From Roridomyces roridus (lineage: Eukaryota; Basidiomycota; Agaricomycetes; Agaricales; Mycenaceae), in NCBI GenBank assembly GCA_029378245.1, contig JARKIF010000003.1:744001-808000 (forward strand): a stretch of DNA of 64,000 nt. Direction: 5' to 3'. Positions 49,520-59,900 of this stretch are shown here, in pieces (the first letter of the stretch is position 1; each line of letters begins with the position of its first letter). A model generated the notes under the pieces. That model worked only from the letters and a program-made list of their open reading frames with translations. It ran no database searches and had not been told where the DNA came from. The translations under genes and the position numbers were made by a program.

Positions 49520-50794
49520 CTAGGTGTGACTCAAGCTCCCGTTGGTTCCTCCCCAAATCCACCCCGGAGATGACACGCCAGCGACGGCCCGGGGAGCGTC
49601 CTCCAATCCCATGCGCTCAAGCCTTTCGGCGATTCTATCCTCTAGAACTCTCTCTGAGCTCGGAGTGTCAGTCTGAGTGCCGACGACTGCCGGTTCTCCA
49701 TCGTAGGTTACCACGGTAAAGTCCATGCGGCATAATCGTGAATCAGACTCGAACTCGATACGCGCGTCTGGATACAACTGCCTGAGCTCAGGGAACACCC
49801 GCGCTCGTTGCGCCATCATGACAAGCAAGTTCTGCTCCTTTGGATATTTGTTGGAGTACTAAGTAGTCGTCGTGCCACTTGAGCGCCCGTGAAGCCAGGG
49901 AGGCTAGATATGATACAGTCAATATGTAAGGTAATAGGGAGAGCCCCGTCGACTGACTTTCACTCGGTTTGACCCTGGGCATGAAATTGAGGAAGGAAAG
50001 TATCTGTCGCACCTCGAAACAGCCGACTTGCGTCAATGTCGGACAGGCATCCAGGGGAACAATGGGCAGTTTCCGAGTGCAACGGTGAATCTCTGCTGAA
50101 GACAAGTCCGTGATGTAGCATGGAGCCTTCCCGTTGAGCAGGTCGTCTCGGGATAAACCTGGGGCGTAAATGTCGATAAGGACATGCCGCAAGTTGTCCC
50201 GGAAGCGGAAACCGCCGTGGTTGACGTTTGCGTTGTGCAGCATCTCCAATATACGGCCGACACGCTCTCTGCTCACAATTCTTATCAATGAGAACGAGCG
50301 AAAAGATAGGAGGCGCACCTGGTGGCTTCGGTATTCATTCTTGAGTACTGCAGATCGTTCCAAGACACCCCGCAGAGGTCGGTGATACTCATTAAAACCT
50401 TCCCCGCCCAGTCGCCCGTGTCCATGAGATACAACCCATAATGCCGGGGAACAATATTCCCTTCAAGGACATCGAACTCAGGCAGCGAGTGGAACTTGGC
50501 GTCCGAGATGAGCCGCTCCAGGGTCTTATACGAGCCCGATTGCTTGTCTTGAGTGACATGGGCGATATTGAAGATGAATCGAATGCAATATTTGAGGGAT
50601 GCGCGCGCGAAGATGACACTCGGCTCTTCTTCCAGTCCCCAAAGTTTGGCGCGGTCCAGTTGGACTTCTACGCGCCGTCTGTCGCCTTGTGCATTCATCA
50701 GTGTTTTGACAATCATCTTGTGGACTTGTGGGGCTTGGCAGCTTGCCGCACAAGCTCGCAAGCTCGATTCCAATGAACAATGTATCTGAGACAA
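49520..50794 (-). pseudogene. Kinase-like family member K4, 5'-truncated and frameshifted
   Basis: A divergent paralogue on the minus strand. Recognisable blocks are RRRVEVQLDRAKLWGL, KYCIRFIFNIAHV, IVPRHYGLYLMDTGDWAGKVLMSITDLCG, ILEMLHNANVNHGG..NLRHVLIDIYAPGL, CYITDLSSAEIHRCTRKLP and ALKWHDDY. The first about 60 residues of K1-K3 are missing: the frame runs upstream to 50794 without a proper ATG, into a repeat. The first usable ATG would be near 50714. Between HDDY and YSNKYPKEQNLLVMMAQRA the phase is broken at about 49858-49864 (4 extra bases relative to K2); removing this as an intron would need an improbably short 28-nt intron. The C-terminus after MMAQRA is unrelated to K1-K3. It is probably dead. 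Confidence 0.65.
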
Positions 50795-51020
50795 CCAAAT
50801 TTCAGCTCAGAAATAATTCTATAAACAGCAGGACAGCCCTTGAATCCACTGAGCACAAAGGTAAATGCAGGAGCGACCAAGAATAAATAAAGATTTGCAC
50901 TTCCCAGGAGTCGAACGGCAGACCTTGTGGATTTCGGGACCTGGCTTGTGAGCTTGTGAGCTTGCGGCGATTTGGCAGAAGCTTGCGAGCTTGAATGAGC
51001 TTGTACAAGCTCACAAGTTT
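50735..51020. repeat. AGCTTG-rich inverted repeat cutting the K4 5' end
   Basis: Two clusters of AGCTTG/CAAGCT words, at 50735-50777 and 50942-51015, face each other around about 165 bp. The right cluster includes the 16-bp palindrome GAGCTTGTACAAGCTC. Inside, on the minus strand, CGTTCGACTCC resembles a tRNA B box, followed by an AT-rich tail. It could be a small SINE or MITE insertion that removed the K4 promoter and first codons. Confidence 0.45.
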
Positions 51021-51190
51021 CATGTCAAAAGTCTGATGTTGGCGAAAAGGGAGTGCTTCTGAGGGACGACCAAGCAAGCGAGGTCGCGAGGAAGGGCGTG
51101 GAAGCGCCCCTCAAAGTCTGGGATTATCCATGCCTTCGCTCAGGTACCACTGCCCGGAGTGCTCAGTGAGTAAAGGGCTGTAAAGGGAGG

Positions 51191-51237
51191 GGTGACACCA
51201 TCACATGATCAAACGCGTCTTGTCTTGAACCACCATC
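51191..51237 (+). promoter_or_regulatory. Conserved upstream box of K3
   Basis: Near-identical to the bases before K2 (47620-47663): GGTGACACCATCAC, TCACATGATC and AAACGCGTCTTGTCTTG directly before the start codon. Confidence 0.5.
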
Positions 51238-52616
51238 ATGTCCACTTCCGACTTGATTTTACTTCGTTTCGAAGGCTCCGACTGCACATACAACATCGAG
51301 AAACTGCCAATTCCCGGCTATGACGACTTCACCCTGCTCCCTCTGGGCACCCGTTTATTTATTCCAAAAAAGAGTGGTCTCTTCACCAATCGACCAATCG
51401 ACAGACGCTCCCGGGAAGTCGATTTGAAGGAGGCCGTATCTTGGGGACTGAACGGCGAGGAGCATGTGATCTATGCGCGCGCCTCCCGGCACTACTGCAT
51501 CCGATTTATTTTCAATGCGGAGCGTGTCCTTCTGAACGCGAAATCGCAGTCACGGCCAGCTTACAAGAGACTTGTCCGGGACGCAAAGTTTCATTCGATG
51601 CATCTCCAAAACTCCAAGATTAAAGGCATCATCGTCCCTGTGCATTATGGGATGTGGATCACGAATACGGGCAGTTGGGCAGGCAAGGTCATCATGAACA
51701 TTACTCAATATTGCGGCATGCATTGGAAGGAGCTGCAATACTCGATGATCGGTACTCAGGCTAACAGGTGCGTTGTATCCCCTCCTCCTGGCGCCATCCA
51801 TGTTGACTCCTTTATAGGGAGTTAGTCGGCCGTACATTGGAAATGCTGCATGATTGCGGCTTCAACCACGGTGAAATGACGGGGAAGAGAGACCTCCGAC
51901 CTTGCCGCGTGAACTCACTTGGAAATGGAATTGGAGGGCTGTCTTTGTCTCCTTGGTGTATACAGCTACGTCACTTGCTTTCCTCTTTCAGTTTACAGCC
52001 ACTATCTGTCCGTTTAGGTCAAACATTGTCATCACATTCATGAAAGCACCCCGGCATGTGCCTACACAGAATCGTGCTCACCCTGTGCGGCCGCATCCGC
52101 GGCGCGACGAATAACAGGTGTCAACACCATGCCATCGAACGCGCTTGTGCCGTCTCGCTGCCCACACCGCCACCGCTACGCAACCTGACACGACCTCCGG
52201 ACGCTAGCCTTGGTGCTACTCGCCACGCCACGCCACCTGTTGCTCGCGCTCGCGCAGCGCCCTGTTTCCTACGCTTGGAACCTTCACAACCATCGAACCG
52301 TAGGAGTCGCCGGCAAGCCCGGGCTACACGTCGAGGATGGTGGGAGGACACGGATACGGACATGTCGGATGCTTCCCCCCAGGCTCATCCCGCGACAACG
52401 CCACCTTTATTTGTAGCAGCCGTCACTTCAAAACCTCTTGCATGGCACGACCAGTACATCTCCAAGCATCCCGACGTTCCAAATCAGTATGTCATGATGG
52501 AGCAACGAGCGCAGTTCTTTGAACACCGCACACTGTATCCTGCACTGGCTCTGGTGTACGACTCGGAGGGCCGGGTGGACATTCAGATGGCTTCGGACTC
52601 TGACGATACACAATGA
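51238..52616 (+). pseudogene. Kinase-like family member K3, rearranged
   Basis: Exon 1 (51238-51777) is intact and collinear with K1/K2. Exon 2 starts normally at 51818 (ELVGRTLEMLHDCGFNHGEM) but leaves the family sequence at about 51900, just after RDLR, and stops at 52043. About 510 bp of unrelated GC-rich DNA (51901-52411) replaces the end of exon 2 and the second intron. Family sequence resumes at 52412 with the last exon (AAVTSKPLAWHDQYISKHP...), nearly identical to K2, and breaks off at SDSDD just before the LTR at 52623. An open frame of 186 codons (52056-52616) fuses part of the foreign insert to the last exon. Confidence 0.8.
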
Positions 52617-52622
52617 AAGGAT

Positions 52623-53148
52623 ATGTTACGATCCAATTCCAAAGGACAAGTCCGGGGTAGATACCGGAACTCCGGTAATGACCGGAGTTGGAGGGAGTCG
52701 ACCGGAGGAGCGATCTAAGAGCACCACAGAGGAGTAGGGTGTCTAAGACACCTTGCTATGTTGATAGGAAGGGAAGGAGTAGGAACCAGCCAAGACGAGT
52801 AGTCAAGAACGTCAATTATCAACTAAGGTTGAATACAGATAAGGAAAGTCTTATATCCGAGTAAGTAGAGATATATGTCATTACCACAGATCAGTAATGG
52901 AAACAGACTTATGCGGCTATGTGGATATAAGCTGATTAAGTCCGCACGGAATGATCAAGTGGATATCCTGATGAATACCAAGTCCGGATGGGAAACACTC
53001 AGATACCTTCATCGCGTGAAAACCCGAGTACCCGGATAGAACCGAGGAGCGCGTGATGCGCTACGATGTCGGGAGGCATCCCGACGTCTAACCGGAGTTG
53101 AGTACCGGAGTTGAGTACCGGAGTTGGTGTTGGAACGGGACATAACAG
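52623..53148 (-). mobile_element. Long terminal repeat of a retrotransposon
   Basis: The ends form the inverted pair TGTTACG...CATAACA (TG...CA). Immediately right of it, minus strand, is a purine tract CTAAGAGGGGGATAC ending at the LTR. This makes it the 3' LTR of an element running on the minus strand, the same direction as the gag-protease genes at 59899-62389. The bases outside (ggata left, gtatc right) are not a target-site duplication, so it is not a solo LTR. The LTR contains three near-repeats of ACCGGAGTTGAGT at its right end. The partner 5' LTR is not found in the window. Confidence 0.6.
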
Positions 53149-53291
53149 TATCCCCCTCTTAGGCTCTTGCCCTCAAGTGCCCAAAGAGAACGGTAGAAAT
53201 GATTGCCGGTAGCCGAATGAATGGCCGGAGCCGAACAAAGAAAGTTTGGCGAAGTTTGTTCCGGATCAACCTCTCTTTGACTCATACCACC

Positions 53292-54504
53292 ATGTCGACC
53301 CACTCGCGCCACTCCCTGCCCCCTCATCGCGACAACGAAGACAAGGACAAGAAAAACCAAGCTTCGACCCCAGACCCGGAGGACGACGACGAGGTCTCGC
53401 CGGAGACCATCGCGATGCTCGAGGAGGCTCTGGCCAAGGCGAAGGAAAAGGCAGCGAGGGTGGTGGCTGCGAAGAAGGCCAAGGAGGAGAGGTTGGCGGC
53501 TGAGAGAGAGGCGGAGGAACGAAGGCAGGCGGAGTTGGCGGTGGAGGCTGAGAGACGCAAGCGTCTCGTGAATGAAGTGGCGTGGAGGCGCGAACTTCAT
53601 CACGAGCTCTGGGAGGAAGCCGAAGGACTCGCTCTGGAACGACACGCCCCTCGACACCAGCCTCCTAACCCCCACGACCTCATGACTCCGGGTTCCGTCA
53701 AGCTCCCCCTTCATTTCTTCATCGACCTCGCCTTTTTCGCCAAAATCGGTCAGGACCACGTGATCCACGAGGACAAGGATCGGCAGCCTTCGACGCCAGG
53801 CCTGGACGATTACGCGGGGATCGAGTGGGATGAAGAGGAGGAGAAGAAGGGTGAGGAAGAAGTGGAACCGGAGTTGGAGGTGGAGAACATGCCTGAGGAG
53901 GAGGTCGTCGTTGTCGACGAAGACGAAGACGACGCGAAGCCGTTGTCGTGGAGGAAGAAGCCGAGAAAGGGTAAGGGAAAGGCTCGCACGAAGACGCCGG
54001 AGGAAGTGGATTCCGTCGCTGGAGACGACGAGGAAAACGATGGTGAGTGATTTTCCTTCATTTTCAATTTTACTCATCTTCTCTTTAGCTTGTGACAACT
54101 GTCGGCGCCTCGGAGCGGTCTGCGTCAACTCCGGTGGAGTCAAAGCTCGTGCCTGCGACCTGTGCCGGCAGAAGCGCGTCACGTGCAGAAGGACGGACGG
54201 ACCGCCACCACCACCTCCCAAGCGTGGGAAGAAACAAAACGTCACCATCCGGAAACCCCGCACCTCTCCCTTCGTCCCCTCCACTCTCGTCTCCGTCACG
54301 CCCAAACGTGGGCGTGCTCAATCGTCCTCCATCTCGGTCTCGCCTCCCCCCGTGCCTGTCAAGAGGCCTCGTCTTGCTCGTCGAGTCGTTGAAGACGATA
54401 ACGACCTGATGGATTTCGGCGACGAGCCGACACTAGATACAGTAGGTCTTTTGCAAAAGACCATACTATGTAATGGACAGGTCTTTTGCAAAATGTCCAA
54501 CTAA
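53292..54504 (+). CDS. Coiled-coil protein with two-CxxC zinc cluster, 3' end from a transposon
   Basis: Exons 53292-54042 and 54089-54504 give 388 aa. There is a charged N-terminus, a long Ala/Glu/Lys/Arg coiled coil at about residues 38-95 (ALAKAKEKAARVVAAKKAKEE...), a small globular segment (VKLPLHFFIDLAFFAKIG) and an acidic stretch. A cysteine cluster CDNCRRLGAVCV...ACDLCRQKRVTC is restored across the intron, then a basic Pro-rich tail follows. Such proteins are repeated in agaricomycete genomes, often near transposons; the cluster resembles but is not a standard Zn2Cys6 domain. The last about 19 codons (VGLLQKTILCNGQVFCKMSN) and the stop are the inverted repeat of the element starting at 54440. 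It lies between an LTR and gag-pol remnants but on the opposite strand. Confidence 0.65.
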
Positions 54505-56694
54505 ATATTATCTATCTCAATCAGGTCTTCAATCCGATATCTCTGGCCCGGCTGGCGCTCGGATCACCCAGTTCATCATTTCTCATGTTGCCAGATCAAT
54601 CGTGCACAGAGGTGATGGCATGGCTGATGGCATCAATTGTGGCATGCAGGCCATCAGCGCAGGACCGGTGCAGTATCAATTGGTGATCATATTGGCCTGG
54701 CATTGGAGCGGCCATCAAAAAATGATGATGAGATCAAAGTTGTAGCCCTCCCTCCGAGCTACTGAACATCCCAATAAAGTTGTGCCTGAGAATATGTGGT
54801 TGGTCTGTGAGATTCAAAATACCGCCCAAAAATCAGCATCATAATGACAATCAACATTGTGATTGAGAGGAGCTCACCAGGTAGATATACACAGACAAGA
54901 ACCTACTTGTATGCTTGCGTAGTCTATATGTAACACCCGCCCTTAATCTTCCACTCATGTGTCCTTTTGCTCTGGGTTCAAACCCTGGATATGTCTTTTT
55001 TTTTGTGCCTTGTTTTCCTGTCCTTTTTTAATTGCTGCCATACTTTCACAACATGCATCATTATAACTCCAAGGTCTGCAATGTGTTACAATCACAGGAA
55101 ATAGTTGAATCCAGGTTGAATCCAACCACTGATTGGCAGCTGTCAATCCGGAGCCACAACACTTTCTTCCCAAAAAGGAAGTTTTGGCAGTTTGGAGTGC
55201 ATTTGAGAGGACTCTTTACTCATTGGGCTGAATTCTGCCCAGGCATTGAAGTTTCAACCATCTTACATCCTTTGGCTTCCATTGGAGCCCTACAAAGGGT
55301 AACCAAGAGGCTGTATAGGTTGTATAGTGATCACATTTTTCCACCCAATACAGTATCTGCTATTGTTGGTCAAGCCTTGAGAGCCTTCTCCATGGTGCTT
55401 CTACAGATGTTTCAATGAATTTTATGTGTCAATACCAAGCACCAAAAATGATGTGGAGGCATAGCTGGTGCATCAACCCAGCTGGTGATGCTGTGGTATG
55501 TGCTGATAGAGTGACTATCCTGTCTGATCCCACAGGCTGTGGGCTACCCAGAAGCTCCCCAACCTCGAATTTGATGTCAGCTTCATGGTGCTTTCTCATG
55601 CCATAGAGATACTTACACAATTTGGGTAAAATGAAGTCTGCCATACATTTCCTCCTGTGCAGTTGCTGTGACCAGTCCCATGGCCTATTAGGCATTCAAT
55701 AGACTTAGATCACCTGTTTGACTCAAGAAACCAAAGATTCAGTGAGGTGTAGCATGAATTACAACCAACATCATTTTGCACTGATGCCACAAATTCACCC
55801 TCTGGAAGGTTATGGAGCTCAAATTAGGTGCTCAAACCTGGGTGGAGTATGATATTTCTGGTCAAGACATACATCGGAAGTGGAAAATGCACAGGTTGCA
55901 TCTGAATGGGTCATGGGGTGTTTGGGTTGTAGGGTAAGATTTTGGCCATTTGCTCAGAGACCACTTGAACAGAACTCTGTCAATTCTTGACCAAATCTGA
56001 TAAACCAAAGCATCTTCAGGATCCTGTAGGTTCACTGTGCCCGTTTTCAGTCTCAAATCCGGTCTGAATGGTCTCCTTGGTGCTCAATCAATCAATTGAT
56101 CTAGAAATGTATGTCCATGAAACTCATGTTTATCACTGCATTAACTGGTGATCTTTGGCTCCAGATCGTACCTGGGAAGTTCAGAATACGTCCTGAGCCA
56201 TGGGAATGACCTGGAAGATCCCAGGTAGATGCAATGTAAGCACCAGTCTTCCCCAGCCAACCTCACACAGTATCCCTGTCTGTGGGATACTATGATTGGC
56301 AGATGACTTCAATATACTTTTGAGACACTTTATATTGGAACCTAGTTGAAAAGACTCTGGTTTGAAAAAGTATTTTGCATTTTTCAGGCCAACCAAGCAT
56401 TTTGAGCTAAAACATATGTTGACAACTCCTGTAGCCGTGAATCAGCTCTACAACTTTGATTTTTTGATGCAATGATGGTGCCATGTATGCCGGATGTGTG
56501 CATTCTGATGGGTTGTAGTTGGGATTGATGGTTGATTATCTATATCAGAAATCCAGTGAAGGCCTGATATCTGCAGTGATTCCCGAGCCATATATGCCAT
56601 ATATAGGCTCTCCGGCGGCTGTACGCCAACTAGTTGGACACTTTGCAAAATAGCTGTCTATTACATAGTGTGGTTTTTTGCAAAACATTTACTG
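54440..56694. mobile_element. 2.25-kb TIR element with TA target duplication
   Basis: The ends are about 62-bp inverted repeats with roughly 85 percent identity by eye: CAGTAGGTCTTTTGCAAAAG on the left, CAGTAAATGTTTTGCAAAAA on the right complement, both continuing through ACTATGTAAT and TTTTGCAAA to GTCCAACTA. TA flanks both ends (54438-54439, 56695-56696). TA plus CAGT ends suggests the Tc1/mariner group. No transposase frame is visible, so it is non-autonomous or decayed. The interior carries copy A of the repeat with a tRNA-like head. Confidence 0.82.
54900..56620 (+). repeat. Repeat with tRNA-like head, copy A
   Basis: It aligns in reverse with 59250-56760 (copy C, split). A pol III-type B box (GGTTCAAACC, 54975-54984) within a short T-arm-like hairpin is followed by a T run, then by shared blocks: AGCCACAACACTTTCTTCCC at 55152, GGTGCATCAACCCAGC near 55468, CATTTTGCACTGATGCC near 55771, TTTGGCCATTTGCTC near 55933, TGTATGTCCATGAAACTCAT at 56108, and AGTATTTTGCATTTTTCAGG at 56370. 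No protein is conserved. It fills most of the TIR element. Confidence 0.7.
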
Positions 56695-56759
56695 TACCAG
56701 CTGCTTTCCACGGGTGGTGCACATTATAATGCCCACCCACCCACCAGACAAATGTGATC

Positions 56760-59250
56760 CTACCGGCACTCCGGCATCTTTGATGCAGGTGAAATATGAT
56801 ACTTCAATTGTTTTTTTATTAAAATGACTACCTGGCTGTGCCTGGAAGAGTGATATACATCATCAGAGATCAATGGCACCTCAAACCGGTCCACTGATAA
56901 AAAAAAAGCACACCTGTCACAATTGTGACCATCATAATTGATGTGATGCATCAAAAAATTCAAGTTGTAGAGCGGCTCGAGAGCTACACAAGCTGTCAAC
57001 AGGTGTTTTAGCTCAGAAGGCTTGGTTGGCCTGAAAAATGCAAAATACTTTTCCAAACCAGAGTCTTTTGATCAAGTGCCACTACAGAGGGTGAAAAAAG
57101 CCATGTTCCACTGATTTGATCTGTTCCGCCGTGAGTAGAAAGTGGTTGAATGGATTGATACTAGGAGGACAGGCCCTGCACACACACCACTACTACTGAT
57201 CCAGCCCCAGAATGTTTCATATAATGTCTTCTTGGTCTAGTTGTAAGTTCCACCTGGTATATTTCCCTTTTTTGTCGTCTGAAGGTCCTGGGATCAATCC
57301 CCCAGCTTCCCCTTTTTTTCTGTCCTTTCACAATGAACACTTTGCAATTGCCCTAGGTATCATAAGATGCCTGAATAATGCCTTGAAACCCACCGGAGCT
57401 TAATGTATTTCAAGTTTTTAATGACTTTGATCCCGACTTCCAATTGTAGCCACTACGCTTTTGTCCCAAAAAGGAAATTTTCGACTTGCTGGCCTCCCTT
57501 GGGTTTCCATGTGAGCCTGGGGTCAAAACTCCTCCCAAGGATGTTTCTGTCAAGTCATTGGTATGTTTTGGTAGCCATTCAAGCTTCCAGTGACACTCAG
57601 GTATGCCTGTAATTGCTGAACTAGGCTCTCTTGGGTTGATCTCTTGATATGACTTCCATTTTGGCTGCTTAATCATGTATCTCTACCCAAAATGAGTACC
57701 TCCAGTACTAGAGATGACCTCAAAGCAATGTGCCCACAGTTCCATGCTTTGAAGGTGAGATGTTAATGAATCAATGAAAATGTTGATTTGGCTGCAGGTA
57801 CTGATAATGTTCCTGGAACCCATGATCTCAGGGTTCCTGGAGTTGATTAGAGACCCATCTATCCATTTTGACTTGCTTTTCACTCAAGACTATCCAACAG
57901 ACCAGGGTAATGTTTGATAGTGTCTGGACAAATATGTTGGCCACATGGTGTGTTGTCTGGATTTCACTAGGTGATACTATTATCTCAGGAGACATTTGGG
58001 AGTTCAAAGGGAGGCTTCAAAGCCAGAGATCACTGAGGGATGTACTCAGAAACATGAGTTTCATGGACATACATTTTCTGATCAATCCAGTAATTGGGCA
58101 CCAAGAAGATGTGGTAGAGCCATTTTGAGACTGGAAATGGATAGATGGCATTCAGAGCGTTCCAAAAATGTGTTGTTTCATTAGATTTGCCCAAGAACTG
58201 ACAGAGTTTTGTTCAGGTAGTCACCGAGCAAATGGCCAAGATTTCACTCTACAACCAGTGCATCCAACAACCCATACAGGTCCAACTTCCTCAGTTTTCA
58301 CTTTGGATGGGTACATTGGCAATTAATATCATGTTCCATCTCTGTTTGAGCCCTTGATTGTGGGTACACAACCCCCCAGACAGGGAACTTTGGGGATCAG
58401 TGCAAAATGATGCTGCCTGAATCTCAAGTTTCCCTGCCTCAATGTTTGATTTGTGAGGTTATAGTGGTGGTTTAGACCCATTAAATACTCTTGAGGCCAT
58501 GGGATTCACCACATGAGTTATATAAGAGGAGGAATGGTGCAGAGTGGACTTTTGCCAAGTTATGGCACAATCTCTCTGGAGTGACATGCCTGTGTGAAGC
58601 TGACTTTCAATTCGAGTTTTGAGAGTATTTGGGCATCCCAGAACTCCTGAGATCACACAGAATACTGCCTCTATCAACACAGACCAGAAAATCACTGGCT
58701 GGGTTGATGCATCTTGTATTCTTCCTCAATGGTCTGTGTCCTTGGTATGGAGCCACAGGGTTCATCCAATCATATATGAAAATCCCCAGGAGTAGTGTGT
58801 AAAGGATTGAAGAATGATAGCAAATGGTATGATGAATTGATAAAAGTGCTCTCTGTTCAAGCCATACAGTCTCCTGGTCATGTGCTGTTGCCCTCCAATG
58901 TGAGCCAAAAGATGTAGAATCTATCAAAGAAGAATTAGTGAGCAGCATGCAACCCAAAATGCGGAGATTTCTGCTTTTGAATTCCCTCAAAAACGCGAAA
59001 ATTGCCTTTTTGGGAAGAAAGCGTAGTGGCTCCTGTCAATCAAGGCTCTCATCAAACCCCGAAGTTGAAGCATTGCACAAGTAATGGTCACATTGAGGAT
59101 TTCCCTGTCATTTACAAGCATGCACAGGGAGGGAAAGAAGAAAAGAAAGAAAAAACATGCACCAGGGATTGAACCCGGGGCAATAAGAAGACCTGAATCA
59201 AATAGGGGGGGATACAACCAGTACACTATAGCACCATTATAGGGCAGAGG
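56760..59250 (-). repeat. Repeat with tRNA-like head, copy C (split)
   Basis: Reverse-orientation relative of copy A. The tRNA-like head is at 59160-59245 with B box GGTTCAATCC (59166-59175 minus); the AGCCACTACGCTTTCTTCCC block is at 59003-59032. The match runs down to about 57950 and resumes at about 57090-56760. The gap holds a third copy (B), so B appears to have inserted into C. The outer ends do not match the TIR of copy A; instead related sequence with GTGCACATTATAATG flanks it at 56712 and 59808. Confidence 0.65.
57215..57880 (+). repeat. Repeat with tRNA-like head, copy B (nested in C)
   Basis: Plus-strand copy. An A-box-like TTGGTCTAGTTG near 57231 and B box GGATCAATCC (57291-57300) are followed by a T run. 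The body ends with the shared AGCCACTACGCTTTTGTCCCAAAAAGG block at 57447-57475. Beyond this the similarity to A is weaker; the right edge is uncertain. Confidence 0.55.
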
Positions 59251-59807
59251 TCCCAGAGCCCCTGGTGCTGGCTGGGGCTGTTTATCTGAACCATTCCTTG
59301 TACCCGGGAAATATTGTGATCACAAATGTTGATGGGCATCAGTATTCCCTTTCAAAGGTTGAACCAGTCATATTTATTGTGTACTGCATGATGCTGGCTT
59401 TTCCCACAGTATTTTGCCTTACATGGGCTAAGCAAGCATTTTCAGGCACAAGTATAAAGAGAGCTTATGTAGCCCAGAGCAGGAGCTATAGATTTGATCT
59501 ACATCATTATTTGATGGCCGATGCGATGCGAGTTTTTTTTTGTACCTGGATTGATCAACAATTGATCCTGGAGTGATATGATCCCGGCAGTAGATTGATG
59601 TCATCAGCTATCAGCTCACCTGATTTTGATTGAAGATCATCGGATTTTGATTTTGATATCCATGCCCCGTGAGAATTGATTCCAACATGTAGCGCACTGT
59701 TCTCTGTAATTTATTGCACATTTTCAATAAATATACAGTTAACAGTCCTGCCGGGATGTCGAGGGTGATGACAATATACCTGGCTGGTGGGGCCCACTGC
59801 CGGGTAG

Positions 59808-59900
59808 AGTGCACATTATAATGTGCACCAGGGGTGGAAAGGCAGGGTGCGCATTGTAACGCGCACTTGTGGGCGGACCAGTGCACATTATAATGTGACT
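59808..59900. repeat. Cluster of three palindromes
   Basis: The perfect 20-bp palindrome GTGCACATTATAATGTGCAC at 59808-59827 is followed by the diverged GTGCGCATTGTAACGCGCAC near 59847 and a partial third copy GTGCACATTATAATGTGAC near 59880. A fourth half (GGTGCACATTATAATGCCCACC) lies at 56712-56735 on the far side of copy C, next to a GGGTGG-GGAAAG block that is inverted between the two places. This marks the ends of an insertion into the retrotransposon pol gene. Confidence 0.7.

Noticed and set aside
49836..49864. 28-nt intron that would repair K4
   Set aside because: Too short for this genome, where introns are about 45 nt or longer; a frameshift is more likely.
53088..54305. 405-codon minus-strand frame over the CxxC gene
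   Set aside because: It is the shadow of the Glu/Lys-rich coiled coil and has no motif of its own; the plus strand gives a splice-restored cysteine cluster.
59160..59245. Possible tRNA gene (minus strand); likewise 62640-62735
   Set aside because: Good T-arm and B box but acceptor strands do not pair and anticodon stems are poor; treated as tRNA-like repeat heads.
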